Shown in pieces: positions 1 through 8,107 of a stretch of DNA of 64,000 nucleotides. A model generated the notes under the pieces. The model did not search any database, was not told the origin of the DNA, and worked only from the letters and a program-made list of their open reading frames with translations. Source of the stretch: Rhizobiaceae bacterium (GTDB lineage: Bacteria > Pseudomonadota > Alphaproteobacteria > Rhizobiales > Rhizobiaceae); NCBI GenBank assembly GCA_019635755.1, contig JAHBYW010000006.1, forward strand, positions 62,001-126,000, in the 5' to 3' direction. The position numbers and the translations under genes are program-made. Within the stretch, counting starts at the first letter, position 1. Every line of letters begins with the position of its first letter.

Positions 1-759
1 GACCTGTCGATCGGTGGCGTCATCAGCCTGGGGACCGTGATCGCCGCGACGCGCTTCGGCGAGGATCCCGGCCAGGTGGCGCTGTGGGCGGCGATCATCC
101 TGGCGACCGGCTTCGGCATCGGCGCCCTGAACGGCATCCTGATCACGGTCCTGAAGCTGCAGCCCTTCCTGGTGACGCTGGCCGGCTGGTCGATCCTCAC
201 CGGCATCGCGCTCACCATCCTGCCGACCGACGGCGGGGCCGTGCCCGGCTGGTGGGCGGGATTCGGCTATTCCCTGTTCTTCGGCCTGTCCGGGCCGGTG
301 TGGGTGCTGATCGCGCTGGTGCTGTTCTGGTACTGGTTCCGCGCGACGCGGCTCGGCATCGTCATCCAGGCGGCGGGATCGAGCGAGCGCTCCGCCGTCC
401 TCTCCGGCGCCTCCGTGCTCAGGATCAACATCGCGACCTACGGCCTGTCGGGCCTCTTCGCGGCGGCGGCGGCGCTCTACCTGACGACGCAGACGGGCAC
501 GGGCTCGCCACTCATCGGCCGCGACTACATCCTGCCGTCGGTCGCGGCCGCCGTCGTCGGCGGGGTCAGCCTCTTCGGCGGGCGCGGTCATCTCGTCGGG
601 ACGATCATCGGCGCCTTCATCCTGACGATCATCGGCGACCTCGTCTTCGCGCTGCGCGTTTCAAGCTACTGGCAGCCGGTGATGTCAGGCGTCATCCTGC
701 TGATCGCGGTGCTGGCCAGCTCGCTGGCCGAGAAGTCGGCACGGAGGCAGAACCGATGA
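1..759 (+). CDS. Sugar-type ABC transporter permease (RbsC/XylH family), 5' partial
   Basis: The reading frame is open from base 1, so the gene begins outside the window; 252 residues are visible. The first residues, DLSIGG, match the cytoplasmic loop motif DLS(V/I)G typical of RbsC-like permeases. Hydrophobic membrane segments follow, and a glycine-rich VGGVSLFGGRG segment sits near residues 181-191. It would form the inner-membrane channel for monosaccharide or sugar-acid uptake together with the next gene, with which it overlaps by ATGA. The matching ATPase and binding protein are not in the window and probably lie upstream. The substrate cannot be inferred. Confidence 0.9.
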   Translation, partial: DLSIGGVISLGTVIAATRFGEDPGQVALWAAIILATGFGIGALNGILITVLKLQPFLVTLAGWSILTGIALTILPTDGGAVPGWWAGFGYSLFFGLSGPVWVLIALVLFWYWFRATRLGIVIQAAGSSERSAVLSGASVLRINIATYGLSGLFAAAAALYLTTQTGTGSPLIGRDYILPSVAAAVVGGVSLFGGRGHLVGTIIGAFILTIIGDLVFALRVSSYWQPVMSGVILLIAVLASSLAEKSARRQNR

Positions 760-1748
760 ACGCGTTCGTGGCGCGCCACCGGCTGATCGTGCTCGCCTAT
801 CTCGGCATGCTGGTGCTGCTGCTGGTCACCAGCTACTTTTCACCGGGCTTCCTGTCGGAAGCGAACCTGCGCTCGTCGGTGGTGCTTGCCGCCTTCGTGG
901 GCATCGTCGCCCTCGGCCAGACCTTCGTCATCATCGGCGGCGGCATCGACCTGTCGGTGCCATGGGTGCTGAACTGCGCGGCGATCCTGATGGCGATCCT
1001 GTGCGGCGGCCAGGACCTGCCGCTGCTGTGGGTGGGACCGCTGGTGCTCGCCGCCGGTGCGCTGGTCGGCCTGATCAACGGCATCGGCGTCGCGATCTTC
1101 GGCGTGCCGGCGATCATCATGACCCTCGCCGCCAACGTCATCCTGCAAGGGCTGATCGTCATCTACACGGGCGGCCTGCCGACGCCGCGCGCGCCGGAGA
1201 TGATCCGCTTCCTCTCGGTCGGGCGCCTTGGCCCGATCCCGGTCATCGGCATCCTGTGGTTCGTGCTCGCCATCGCCGCCTCGTTCCTGCTGTCGAAGAC
1301 GGCATTCGGGCGCTACCTCTATGCCGTCGGCAGCAGCGCGACGGTGGCCGAATTCTCCGGCGTGCCGACAGCGCGCACCACGATCCTGACCTATGTGCTC
1401 TCCGGCTTCACCGCGGCGCTGGCAGGCATGCTGCTGACCGGCTATTCCGGGCAGGCCTATCTCGGCATGGGCGATCCCTACCTCTTCACCTCCGTCGCGG
1501 CCGTCGCCATCGGCGGCGCTTCCATCCTCGGCGGCAGCGGCCACTATGTCGGCACCATCGCCGGGGCGCTGGTGCTGACCATCCTGGCCGGGCTGCTGCC
1601 GGCGCTCGGCCTGTCGACAGGGGCGCTGATGGTCGTCTACGGCGTGGTGATCCTGGTGACCGTCGCGATCGGCAGCGAAGCCTTCGCCTCCCTGCTGCGC
1701 CTGGTGCTTCCCATGCGGGCCGGCAGGATCGGGAGCCGGCAGCCGTGA
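756..1748 (+). CDS. Sugar-type ABC transporter permease, second subunit (RbsC family)
   Basis: A 330-residue multi-spanning membrane protein starting at an ATG that overlaps the stop of the preceding permease (ATGA), which indicates translational coupling. It carries the family loop GGGIDLSV near residues 67-74 and a C-terminal GGASILGGSG segment, both hallmarks of the branched RbsC/XylH permease family. Two different permeases in tandem suggest a heterodimeric channel. Its stop overlaps the GTG start of the lactonase gene, so uptake and first catabolic steps are probably on one transcript. Confidence 0.9.
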   Translation: MNAFVARHRLIVLAYLGMLVLLLVTSYFSPGFLSEANLRSSVVLAAFVGIVALGQTFVIIGGGIDLSVPWVLNCAAILMAILCGGQDLPLLWVGPLVLAAGALVGLINGIGVAIFGVPAIIMTLAANVILQGLIVIYTGGLPTPRAPEMIRFLSVGRLGPIPVIGILWFVLAIAASFLLSKTAFGRYLYAVGSSATVAEFSGVPTARTTILTYVLSGFTAALAGMLLTGYSGQAYLGMGDPYLFTSVAAVAIGGASILGGSGHYVGTIAGALVLTILAGLLPALGLSTGALMVVYGVVILVTVAIGSEAFASLLRLVLPMRAGRIGSRQP

Positions 1749-2611
1749 GCAAGGTCGACTGCGTCTTCGACGCCGGCGCGGAACTGGGCGAGGGAACCCT
1801 CTGGGACCCGGTGGACGGCGTGCTGTGGTGGCTGGACATCTGGGGCAGCCGCATCCACCGCCACACCCCGGCGAGCGGGCAAAACGACAGCTGGGTCACG
1901 CCGGAGTTCCCGGGATGCCTGGGGCTGCGCGCAGCCGGCGGGCTCGTCATGTCGTTGGTGAGCGGCTTCCACTTCTTCGATCCCGACACGGGCGCGTTCA
2001 CGGCGATCGCCGACCCGGAAGCGGACATGCCGGACACCCGCTTCAACGACGGCAAGCCGGACCGTCAGGGGCGCTTCTGGTCCGGCACGATGTTCGAGGT
2101 CGAGGGCAGGCCCATCGAATTCATCGGCTCGCTCTACCGCCTCGATCCGGACCTGACGGTGCATCGCACGATCGAGGGGATCGGCTGCTCGAACGGCCTC
2201 GCCTGGAGCCCGGACAGCCGGACGATGTATTTCGCCGACAGCCATGCCGGGCTTGTCTGGACCTTCGACTTCGATCCGGCGTCCGGTATTCCGTCCAACC
2301 GCCGGATCTTCGTCGACCTGCGCGGCAGCGGCACCATCGCCGACGGCGCGACCGTCGATGCCGAGGGCGGCTACTGGCTGACCGTGCCGCCGACCGGCGA
2401 GGTGCGCCGCTACGATCCCGACGGCCGGCTGATGCGGACATTGCGCCTGCCGACCGACCTGCCGACCTGCTGCGAGTTCGGCGGGCCAGCGCTCGACGTG
2501 CTCTACATCACCACCGCGGCGCGCGGCCGCCGCGACCAGCGTTTCGCCGGCGGGCTGTTCGCCGCCGATGTCGGCGTGCGCGGGCTGCCGACGCCGCGCT
2601 TCAGGGGATAG
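1745..2611 (+). CDS. SMP-30/gluconolaconase-family lactonase
   Basis: A 288-residue protein with a GTG start overlapping the upstream stop. The N-terminal GEGTLWDP motif carries the metal-binding glutamate of SMP-30/gluconolactonase beta-propellers. FNDGKPDRQGRFW near residue 100 and SNGLAWSPD near residue 150 are the other conserved blocks, giving the metal-binding Asn residues. The family hydrolyses sugar lactones to aldonic acids in the cytoplasm. Its place directly after sugar permeases fits a non-phosphorylative oxidative route in which a dehydrogenase makes the lactone. The exact lactone is unknown. Confidence 0.85.
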   Translation: MSKVDCVFDAGAELGEGTLWDPVDGVLWWLDIWGSRIHRHTPASGQNDSWVTPEFPGCLGLRAAGGLVMSLVSGFHFFDPDTGAFTAIADPEADMPDTRFNDGKPDRQGRFWSGTMFEVEGRPIEFIGSLYRLDPDLTVHRTIEGIGCSNGLAWSPDSRTMYFADSHAGLVWTFDFDPASGIPSNRRIFVDLRGSGTIADGATVDAEGGYWLTVPPTGEVRRYDPDGRLMRTLRLPTDLPTCCEFGGPALDVLYITTAARGRRDQRFAGGLFAADVGVRGLPTPRFRG

Positions 2612-2616
2612 ACGAA

Positions 2617-3660
2617 ATGGGCACCGAGGCTGGCAAGCCGCTGCGCGTTCTGATGACGGGGTGGCACTATCCCGACGAGGCGGTGCTCGAGCGCGAGAGC
2701 TTCGCCGCCGCCGGCATCGCCTTCGACGTGCGGCGCTGGGGCGAGGGCGCGGGTCCGCCGCTCAGCGAGGCCGAGTGCGGGGCCTACGACGCGATCGTGC
2801 AGCACCATGGGGCGGAACGCCTCCGCGAGCCGGAAGCGTGGTTCACGCAATGCCGGATCGTCGTGCGCGCCGGCGTCGGCGTCGACAACATCGACATGGC
2901 CGCGTGGGGCCGGCTCGGCATTCCCGTCACCAACGTTCCCGACTACGGCACCTACGAGGTCGCCGACCACGCGATCGCGCTGATGATGACGCTGGTGCGC
3001 GGCACCGCCCAGTTCGACGCGGCCCTCAGGGCGGACCTCGTGCAAGGCTGGAAGTACCATGCGCCGCCGCTCATCCGGCGCCTGCATGGCGCCGTCTTCG
3101 GCGTGATCGGGATGGGGCCGATCGGCGTGGCGGCAGCCCGCCGCGCGGCGGGGCTCGGCATGCGCGTCGTGTTCTACGACCCCTTCGTCGCGCACGGCAT
3201 GGAACTCGGGCTCGATTTCGACCGCGCGCACGAGCTGCCCGACCTGATGGCCGCCGCCGACGTGGTGAGCGTGCACGCTCCCGGCACGCCGAAGACGAAG
3301 AACATGCTGGACGCCGCCGCGTTCCGGCATTCGAAGCCGGGCCAGATCATCATCAACACGGCGCGAGGGTCGATCATCGACCTCGATGCGCTGGCCGACG
3401 CCATCCGCGCGGGGCGCGTCGGCGGCGCCGGCCTCGACGTTCTCTCGGTCGAGCCGCCCGATCCGGCGCATCCGCTGATCAAGGCGTGGCGCGACGAGGA
3501 ACCGTGGATCAAGGGCCGGGTGATCCTGACGCCGCATGGCGGCTTCTTCAGCCCGGCCAGTTCGCGCGACCTCAGGCTGAAGGCGGTCCGCCAGGTGCTC
3601 GACTATGTGGAGACTGGCCGTCTCACGACCTGTGTCAACCGCCGCGAACTGGGCCGCTGA
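2617..3660 (+). CDS. D-isomer-specific 2-hydroxyacid dehydrogenase (CtBP/phosphoglycerate dehydrogenase-like)
   Basis: A 347-residue protein. VRAGVGVDNIDMAAWGRLG near residues 83-101 and NVPDYGTYEVADHA match the substrate-binding region of D-2-hydroxyacid dehydrogenases. GVIGMGPIG near residues 161-169 is the dinucleotide-binding loop. INTARGSIID supplies the catalytic Arg and LTPHGGFFS the catalytic His. It should interconvert a 2-oxoacid and a D-2-hydroxyacid with NAD(P). It lies 5 nt after the lactonase stop, so it belongs to the same operon. Substrate unknown. Confidence 0.85.
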   Translation: MGTEAGKPLRVLMTGWHYPDEAVLERESFAAAGIAFDVRRWGEGAGPPLSEAECGAYDAIVQHHGAERLREPEAWFTQCRIVVRAGVGVDNIDMAAWGRLGIPVTNVPDYGTYEVADHAIALMMTLVRGTAQFDAALRADLVQGWKYHAPPLIRRLHGAVFGVIGMGPIGVAAARRAAGLGMRVVFYDPFVAHGMELGLDFDRAHELPDLMAAADVVSVHAPGTPKTKNMLDAAAFRHSKPGQIIINTARGSIIDLDALADAIRAGRVGGAGLDVLSVEPPDPAHPLIKAWRDEEPWIKGRVILTPHGGFFSPASSRDLRLKAVRQVLDYVETGRLTTCVNRRELGR

Positions 3661-3670
3661 TCGACGATCA
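3658..3670. repeat. 13-bp palindrome overlapping the dehydrogenase stop codon
   Basis: TGATCG-A-CGATCA is a perfect inverted repeat that begins at the TGA stop of the 2-hydroxyacid dehydrogenase and abuts the ACCC-N4-GGGT motif. It could be a regulator site for the SDR gene downstream, or chance. Confidence 0.35.
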
Positions 3671-3685
3671 ACCCGTTCGGGTGAA
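3671..3685 (+). promoter_or_regulatory. Copy 1 of the recurring ACCC-N4-GGGK-GAA inverted-repeat motif
   Basis: The sequence ACCCGTTCGGGTGAA lies in the 100-nt gap between the 2-hydroxyacid dehydrogenase and the SDR at 3761. Closely similar 15-mers occur at 8017 and 11044, each in a gap before a new sub-operon on the same strand. It may be a shared operator or a REP-like hairpin; no family match is claimed. Confidence 0.45.
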
Positions 3686-3760
3686 TTGCCGACCCATCGG
3701 CGGTGATAGGCCTCGTCGTACCGAGTGGCGGCGGCACTGCCGGCCGCGGGGGAGGGTGAG

Positions 3761-4504
3761 TTGAGGCTCAAGGGCAAGACCGCGCTGGTCACCGGCGGAA
3801 CATCCGGGATCGGTGCCGCCACGGCGCGTCGTTTCCTGGCCGAAGGCGCCAACGTGCTGCTGGCCGACGTGATCGAAACCGGCGCCGACGCGATCATCCG
3901 CGACGCGCGCGATTCCTCCGCCTGCTGGCTGCTGCTGGACGTGACGCGCGAGGACCACTGGACGGCCGGCGTCGAGCGGGCGCTTACCGAGTTCGGACGG
4001 CTGGACATCCTCGTCAACTCCGCCGGCCGGAGCAGCCAGGTCACCGGCGATCCGATGGACGCGCAGGCCTGGCGCGGCATCATGGACGTCAACGCGGCCG
4101 GCGCATTCTTCGGCGCCAAGGCCGCCGTGCCGGTCATGCAGGAGAGCGGCGGCGGCTCGATCATCAACATCGCCTCGATCATGGCGCTGGTCGGCGGCGA
4201 GGGCGGCCACCCGGCATACCATGCCTCCAAGGGCGCGGTGCGCGCGCTGACCAAGACCTTGGCCGTGCGCTACGGAAAGCACGGGATCCGCGTCAACGCC
4301 GTCTATCCGGGCTTCCTGCCGCCGATGCGCACCGGCAAGCCACTGCCTTCGGACATGCTGGAGAAGCTGGTGGCGTGGACTCCGCTCGGGCGCACGGGCA
4401 CGCCCGAGGACGTCGCCGCGGGCGTTGCCTTCCTGGCCTCCGACGATGCAGCTTTCGTGACGGGGGCCGAGCTCGTCATCGATGGCGGCTTCGTGTCCCG
4501 CTAG
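3761..4504 (+). CDS. SDR-family NAD(P)-dependent oxidoreductase
   Basis: A classical short-chain dehydrogenase of 247 residues with TGGTSGIG near residues 11-18 as the cofactor loop, an N-S-A-G block, IINIAS and the active-site YHASK. The TTG start is chosen because GGGGGAGGG lies 4-5 nt upstream and it gives the usual family length. An in-frame GTG at 3725 would add 12 residues without a better ribosome site. It sits between a 2-hydroxyacid dehydrogenase and a lambda-crystallin-like dehydrogenase and probably oxidises a hydroxyl of a sugar or sugar acid. Confidence 0.85.
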   Translation: MRLKGKTALVTGGTSGIGAATARRFLAEGANVLLADVIETGADAIIRDARDSSACWLLLDVTREDHWTAGVERALTEFGRLDILVNSAGRSSQVTGDPMDAQAWRGIMDVNAAGAFFGAKAAVPVMQESGGGSIINIASIMALVGGEGGHPAYHASKGAVRALTKTLAVRYGKHGIRVNAVYPGFLPPMRTGKPLPSDMLEKLVAWTPLGRTGTPEDVAAGVAFLASDDAAFVTGAELVIDGGFVSR

Positions 4505-4515
4505 CGGAGGAAGAC

Positions 4516-5463
4516 ATGCAGAAAGTCGCGATCATCGGAACCGGATTCATCGGCCGCGCCTGGGCGATCTGCTTCGCGCGGGGCGGCTACGAGGCGCGGC
4601 TGTGGGACGCCGTGCCGGCGGCGGTCGAGAATGCTGTCGGCTATATCGAGCCGATCCTCGACGATCTCGCCGCCAACGACCTGCTGAACGGGCATTCCAA
4701 GGCGGAGGTGCTGAGCCGGCTGGTGCCGTGCTCCACCATGGCCGAGGCCCTGGCCGGCGCCGCCTATGTCCAGGAGAGCACGCCGGAGCGCGTGGAGGAC
4801 AAGATCGCCGTGTTCAAGGCGATCACGGAACACGTGTCGCCCGAGGCGATCGTCGCCAGCTCGACGTCGGCGATCCTGCCGTCGGCCTTCACCGGCGGCT
4901 GCACCGGCCCTGAACGCACCATCGTGGTCCACCCGATCAATCCGCCCTTCCTGGTCCCCGCCTGCGAGGTCGTGCCGGCGCCATGGACGAGCGCGAAGAC
5001 CGTGCGCGACACGACCGACCTCATCCGCTCGATCGGCCAGGTGCCGATCCCGATGACGCGCGAGATCGACGGCTTCCTGATGAACCGTCTCCAGGCCGCG
5101 TTGCTGAACGAGGCGTTCCGGCTGGTGAACGAGGGGTATGCGAGCGCCGACGACGTCGACGCCGGCATCCGTGACGGGCTGGCGCTGCGCTGGGCGTTCA
5201 TGGGTCCGTACGAGACCATCGACCTGAACGCGCCCGGCGGCATCCGCGACTATGTCGAGCGCTACGGGCCGACGCTGGCGCGCATATCCTCGAGCATGAC
5301 CGGCCCCGTCGGCCTGACGCCGGAGGTGCTCGACACCGTCGAGTCGGAGCTGAGGAGCCGACACCCCGCGGCCGAGCTGCAGGAGCGGCAGCGCTGGCGC
5401 GACCGGCGGCTGGCCGCGCTTGTGGCGCACAAGCGGGCGGCGGCGCGGACGATCGGAAGCTAG
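4516..5463 (+). CDS. 3-hydroxyacyl-CoA dehydrogenase-family protein (lambda-crystallin / L-gulonate 3-dehydrogenase / carnitine dehydrogenase type)
   Basis: A 315-residue protein. GTGFIGRAWAICFARGG near residues 7-23 is the Rossmann NAD loop. ASSTSAILPS and VVHPINPPFLVP carry the catalytic Ser and His of the family, and a helical C-terminal domain follows (DGFLMNRLQAALLNEA). HPINPP rather than HFFNPV points to the CRYL1/carnitine-dehydrogenase subgroup, which oxidises a 3-hydroxy group of a free acid rather than a CoA thioester. GGAGG precedes the ATG. A BKACE gene follows 9 nt later; a 3-oxoacid made here is a logical BKACE substrate. The choice between gulonate-, carnitine- and other-specific members is open. 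Confidence 0.8.
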   Translation: MQKVAIIGTGFIGRAWAICFARGGYEARLWDAVPAAVENAVGYIEPILDDLAANDLLNGHSKAEVLSRLVPCSTMAEALAGAAYVQESTPERVEDKIAVFKAITEHVSPEAIVASSTSAILPSAFTGGCTGPERTIVVHPINPPFLVPACEVVPAPWTSAKTVRDTTDLIRSIGQVPIPMTREIDGFLMNRLQAALLNEAFRLVNEGYASADDVDAGIRDGLALRWAFMGPYETIDLNAPGGIRDYVERYGPTLARISSSMTGPVGLTPEVLDTVESELRSRHPAAELQERQRWRDRRLAALVAHKRAAARTIGS

Positions 5464-5472
5464 GAGCGCTGC

Positions 5473-6429
5473 ATGTCACGGCAGAACGGCAAGGTCATCA
5501 TCTCCTGCGCGGTCACGGGGTCGATCCACACCCCGTCGATGACCGACCACCTGCCGATCACGCCCGAGCAGATCGCCGACGATGCGGTCGGCGCGGCCGA
5601 GGCCGGCGCGGCGATCCTGCATCTTCATGCGCGTGACCCCAAGACCGGCAAGCCGGACCAGACGCCGGAGGCGTTCTTGCGTTTCGTCCCGGCGATCCGG
5701 CGCCGGACCGACGCGATCATCAACATCACCACCGGCGGCAGCCCGTACAACAGCATCGCCGAGCGCATCCGTCCGGCGCTCGAGCTGAAGCCAGAACTCG
5801 CATCGCTCAACATGGGCTCGATGAATTTCGGGCTGTTCCGGATCGCCGAGAAGATCGCCACCTTCAAGCACGACTGGGAGCGGGATCACCTGCTGAAGAC
5901 ACGCGCCAACATCTTCCGCAACACGTTCGAGGATATCGAAGAGATCCTGACGGTCTGCGGCGCGGCGGGCACCCGTTTCGAGTTCGAGTGTTACGACACC
6001 TCGCATCTCTACACGCTTGCCCATTTCGTCGAGCGCGGCCTGGTCAAGCCGCCCTTCTTCGTCCAGTCGGTGTTCGGCATCCTCGGCGGCGTCGGCACGC
6101 ATGCGGAAGATGTCCAGCACATGAAGCGCACGGCCGACCGCCTGTTCGGCGGCGACTATCTGTGGTCCGTCCTGGGCGCCGGGGCCGCGCAGCTGCGCAT
6201 CGCGACGCAGGCGGTGGCGCTGGGCGGCAATGTCCGCGTCGGGCTCGAGGACTCGATCTGGGCGGGCAAGGGAAAGCTCGCCACGTCGAGCGCCGAGCAG
6301 GTGCGGATGATCCGGCAGGTGATCGAAGGGCAGGGCCTGTCCATCGCGACGCCCGACGAGGCCCGGGCGATGCTGGGTACCAGGACGGGAGGGACCGTGT
6401 TGCTGCAACCGGCTGCCGCGTCCGCCTGA
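5473..6429 (+). CDS. BKACE-family 3-keto acid cleavage enzyme (DUF849)
   Basis: A 318-residue TIM-barrel enzyme. The N-terminal VIISCAVTGSIHTPSM and AAILHLHARDPKTGKP blocks are diagnostic; His50 and His52 are the zinc ligands. NVRVGLEDSIW near residue 250 supplies the C-terminal glutamate. Family members condense a 3-oxoacid with acetyl-CoA to give acetoacetate and a shortened acyl-CoA. Pairing with the preceding 3-hydroxyacid dehydrogenase resembles carnitine catabolism, but the surrounding sugar-type genes make another 3-oxoacid plausible. Its stop overlaps the next ATG. Confidence 0.88.
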   Translation: MSRQNGKVIISCAVTGSIHTPSMTDHLPITPEQIADDAVGAAEAGAAILHLHARDPKTGKPDQTPEAFLRFVPAIRRRTDAIINITTGGSPYNSIAERIRPALELKPELASLNMGSMNFGLFRIAEKIATFKHDWERDHLLKTRANIFRNTFEDIEEILTVCGAAGTRFEFECYDTSHLYTLAHFVERGLVKPPFFVQSVFGILGGVGTHAEDVQHMKRTADRLFGGDYLWSVLGAGAAQLRIATQAVALGGNVRVGLEDSIWAGKGKLATSSAEQVRMIRQVIEGQGLSIATPDEARAMLGTRTGGTVLLQPAAASA

Positions 6430-7115
6430 TGGCGACGGCCTTCGTCACCGGCGCGCTTGGCGGCATCGGTTCGTCGATCTGCCGGACCCTGTCGCGCGAC
6501 GGGCTCACCGTGGTCGGGCTTGACCTGGAGGCGGCGTCGCGCGGCGTCTACGACGTCCATCATCTGGACGTCGGCGGCGCGGATGCGGGCGAACGGTTCG
6601 CCGACATGCTGGAGCGCCGGGAGGACGCCGCCGTCCTTGTCAATTGCGCCGCGCTCTACCGTCCGAGCGATGTGCTTGGGCTCGACGCGGTTTCGTTCGA
6701 CAGGACCTTCGCCGTTAATGTGCGCGGCCCGTTCCTGCTGTCGCAAGCGTTCGCGCGGTGCCTGCGCAGGCGCAGCCGGCCGGGAGTGGTGATCAACGTC
6801 GGCTCGCTTGCGGGCAGGAACGGCAGCGTCAACGTCGACTACGGCGCCTCCAAAGGGGCCGTCGATGCGCTGACCAAGAGCCTTGCAAAGGCGCTTGCGG
6901 GTCAGGGCATACGCGTGAACGCAGTGGCTCCGGGATTGATCGACACGCCGATGGCGCTGTTGACACCCGAGGAATCGCGGCGGGCGACGGACGCGAGTCC
7001 TGCCGGCCGGCGAGGGACGCCCGACGAGGTCGCCGAGGTCGTGGCGTTCCTGGCGTCCGGGCGAAGCGGATATGTGAACGGCCAGAGCCTCGCCGTCTGC
7101 GGCGGGATTGCCTAG
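6429..7115 (+). CDS. SDR-family oxidoreductase
   Basis: A 228-residue short-chain dehydrogenase with TGALGGIG near the N terminus, VINVGSLAG and the active-site Y-x-x-x-K in VDYGASKGAV. C-terminal VNAVAPGLIDTPM is the usual PG motif. The first base of its ATG is the last base of the BKACE stop (TGATG), so the two are co-translated. It is shorter than the two other SDRs of the cluster and lacks the NAG triplet, having NCAAL instead. It probably acts on an intermediate of the same pathway. Confidence 0.85.
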   Translation: MATAFVTGALGGIGSSICRTLSRDGLTVVGLDLEAASRGVYDVHHLDVGGADAGERFADMLERREDAAVLVNCAALYRPSDVLGLDAVSFDRTFAVNVRGPFLLSQAFARCLRRRSRPGVVINVGSLAGRNGSVNVDYGASKGAVDALTKSLAKALAGQGIRVNAVAPGLIDTPMALLTPEESRRATDASPAGRRGTPDEVAEVVAFLASGRSGYVNGQSLAVCGGIA

Positions 7116-7192
7116 GTGCCGATGGCCGACCGCCGTCTCGAAACGGCGGCGGATCGCCGGCAGCCGGGTCAACGGATCGGGAGACCTGCGCG

Positions 7193-8002
7193 ATGCGGGA
7201 ACTGAAAGCAAATCCCATCGTGGCCGCCTGGCAGGTGGGACGACCGGCGATCAGCGCTTGGTCGATCATCCCCGGAAAACTGTCGGGCGAGGTGCTGGCG
7301 CTGCTCGACTTCGACGTCGTGACGATCGACATGCAGCACAGCAATTTCGACCGCTCGGACATCACCGCCGCGATCACGGCGATCCAGGCGGCGGGGTCGG
7401 CGGCCGGGGTGCGGATCCCGTGGAACGGCGATCCCGGCCTGGTGATGGCGCTGCTCGATTTCGGGCTGGCTTCGATCACCTGCCCCTATGTGCGGTCGCG
7501 CGAAGAGTGCGAACGGTTCGTCCAGGCCTGCCGCTATCCGCCGCTCGGCATCCGCAACTCCAACATCCCGAGGGCGTCCGGCTACAGGCGGCATCTCGAT
7601 GCCTATTTCGGCAGCGTGCACCAGCGCGAGCTGGTGATCGCGATGGTGGAATCCGTGGACGGGCTGGAGGCGCTGGACGACATCGCGGCCGTTCCGGGGC
7701 TGGACGCCATCCAGCTCGGCCCGTCCGATCTCGTGCTGTCCCGCTTCGGCCTGTCGGCGCCGGCAGCGGAGGCTGCGGTGTTCCTGGAGGACGCGCACAA
7801 GAGGACGATCGAGATCGCGCGGCGTCGCGGCGTGCGCGCCGCAGCCAACGCCGGCAATCCCGCGCGGGCCCGGCACCTGATCGCGCTCGGCTACGACCTG
7901 ATCTATCTGGGCTGCGATCTCTTCGACATGGAAGACTACTATCGCGGCGTGCTGCGCGACCTGGGCGACGTCATCGGCACCACGCCGCCCGCCGCGACCT
8001 GA
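7193..8002 (+). CDS. HpcH/HpaI-family aldolase (class II 2-oxoacid aldolase)
   Basis: A 269-residue protein of the PEP-mutase/citrate-lyase barrel superfamily. VVTIDMQHSN near residue 43, VRIPWNGDPGLVMALLDFG near residues 72-90 (substrate Arg) and AIQLGPSDL near residue 178 are the conserved blocks of HpaI-type aldolases such as 4-hydroxy-2-oxoheptanedioate or 2-keto-3-deoxy-sugar-acid aldolase. It likely cleaves a 2-oxo acid to pyruvate and an aldehyde. MVES supplies a metal-binding Glu. It ends the first block of catabolic genes, about 105 nt before the ABC binding protein. Confidence 0.85.
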   Translation: MRELKANPIVAAWQVGRPAISAWSIIPGKLSGEVLALLDFDVVTIDMQHSNFDRSDITAAITAIQAAGSAAGVRIPWNGDPGLVMALLDFGLASITCPYVRSREECERFVQACRYPPLGIRNSNIPRASGYRRHLDAYFGSVHQRELVIAMVESVDGLEALDDIAAVPGLDAIQLGPSDLVLSRFGLSAPAAEAAVFLEDAHKRTIEIARRRGVRAAANAGNPARARHLIALGYDLIYLGCDLFDMEDYYRGVLRDLGDVIGTTPPAAT

Positions 8003-8016
8003 CGGACTCCCGGCCT

Positions 8017-8031
8017 ACCCGAACGGGTGAA
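8017..8031 (+). promoter_or_regulatory. Copy 2 of the ACCC-N4-GGGK-GAA motif
   Basis: ACCCGAACGGGTGAA, in the gap between the aldolase stop and the ABC binding-protein gene, about 77 nt upstream of its start. It is almost identical to the copy at 3671, differing only in the central N4. Confidence 0.45.
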
Positions 8032-8107
8032 GCGGCCGCGGCCATCTCCCTCCAGGGTGAATGCAGACAGCAGACAAATGCTGTCACGACTCATTGGGAG
8101 GAAGAGA

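Noticed and set aside
4516-6429. Dedicated carnitine degradation operon
   Set aside because: The dehydrogenase-BKACE pair fits, but betaine/choline genes or a carnitine transporter are absent and sugar-type genes surround it; kept only as one hypothesis.
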